A stretch of DNA of 15,132 nucleotides from Zoogloea sp. (GTDB lineage: Bacteria; Pseudomonadota; Gammaproteobacteria; Burkholderiales; Rhodocyclaceae): contig JAEUNV010000453.1 of assembly GCA_016790385.1 (NCBI GenBank), forward strand, positions 1 to 15,132. Direction: 5' to 3'. The translations under genes were made by a program, and so were the position numbers. The notes below the pieces were generated by a model. That model had not been told where the DNA came from. It worked only from the letters and a program-made list of their open reading frames with translations, and searched no databases. Below are positions 15,101 to 15,132 of this stretch, in pieces; the stretch's first letter is position 1; the number at the start of each line of letters is the position of its first letter.

Positions 15101-15132
15101 ATGAAACTGGAAGGATTGCAAAGGGCCATCGG
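15101..15132 (+). CDS. rnc: Ribonuclease III, first codons only (3' end outside window)
   Basis: An ATG at 15101, ten bases after the DUF4845 stop, opens a frame reading MKLEGLQRAIG to the window edge. This matches the usual N-terminus of proteobacterial RNase III (a 'L..LQ..IG' helix), and rnc following lepB and the DUF4845 gene is a conserved order (often continuing with era and recO). The preceding GAGCGGG is only a weak ribosome binding site. Only ten residues are visible, so the call relies mainly on gene order. Confidence 0.7.
   Translation, partial: MKLEGLQRAI

Noticed and set aside
1..15132. Mobile elements, CRISPR, tRNA/rRNA genes, phage or defence genes
   Set aside because: No repeats, inverted terminal repeats, transposase or integrase motifs, or RNA-gene signatures were seen; the gene order is conserved core chromosome.

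Overview
The window (about 15.1 kb, fairly GC-rich) is a continuous stretch of bacterial chromosome carrying housekeeping genes. Gene content and order (rpmF-plsX-fabHDG-acpP-fabF, then nadB divergent from rpoE-rseA-rseB-rseC-mucD, a glutaredoxin-like gene, lepA, lepB, a DUF4845 gene and rnc) point to a betaproteobacterium. The protein sequences look Rhodocyclales-like (Azoarcus/Thauera/Dechloromonas group). This placement is by gene order and sequence feel only; no search was run. There is no mobile element, CRISPR array, tRNA or rRNA, and no stretch over 300 bases without a gene.

Region 1 (1-5517, + strand) is the type II fatty-acid synthesis cluster. It opens with the tail of rpmF (ribosomal protein L32), followed by plsX, fabH, fabD, fabG, acpP and fabF. 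plsX/fabH and fabD/fabG overlap by ATGA, which suggests translational coupling. acpP has its own strong Shine-Dalgarno and a plausible extended -10 promoter. Two hairpins, one between rpmF and plsX and one between fabH and fabD, could set relative expression. Together these genes load malonate on ACP (FabD), start chains (FabH), elongate and reduce them (FabF, FabG), and pass acyl chains to phospholipid synthesis (PlsX).

Region 2 (5518-7764) holds a small two-helix membrane protein resembling the YgfX/CptA family (+ strand). It is convergent, 13 bases apart, with nadB (- strand, L-aspartate oxidase, first step of NAD synthesis). The best nadB start is a GTG at 7578, supported by an extended -10 just upstream.

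Region 3 (7579-12035, + strand) is the envelope-stress regulon: rpoE, the anti-sigma factor rseA, its periplasmic partner rseB, rseC, the periplasmic protease mucD/degQ and a small glutaredoxin-like protein, all with very short gaps or overlaps. A good sigma-E-type promoter (GAACTA-N16-TCTAG, 7671-7697) precedes rpoE, which fits autoregulation.

Region 4 (12033-15132, + strand) contains lepA (EF4), lepB (signal peptidase I), a small DUF4845 protein with a prepilin-like N-terminus, and the first codons of rnc (RNase III). A textbook intrinsic terminator lies directly against the lepA start codon, downstream of a possible -10 box, so lepA may sit behind an attenuator.

I see no evidence for an undescribed multi-gene system. 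The points worth a second look are regulatory (the lepA leader, the nadB/rpoE divergent region, the hairpin over the start of the YgfX-like gene) and three poorly characterised small proteins (YgfX-like, glutaredoxin-like, DUF4845).
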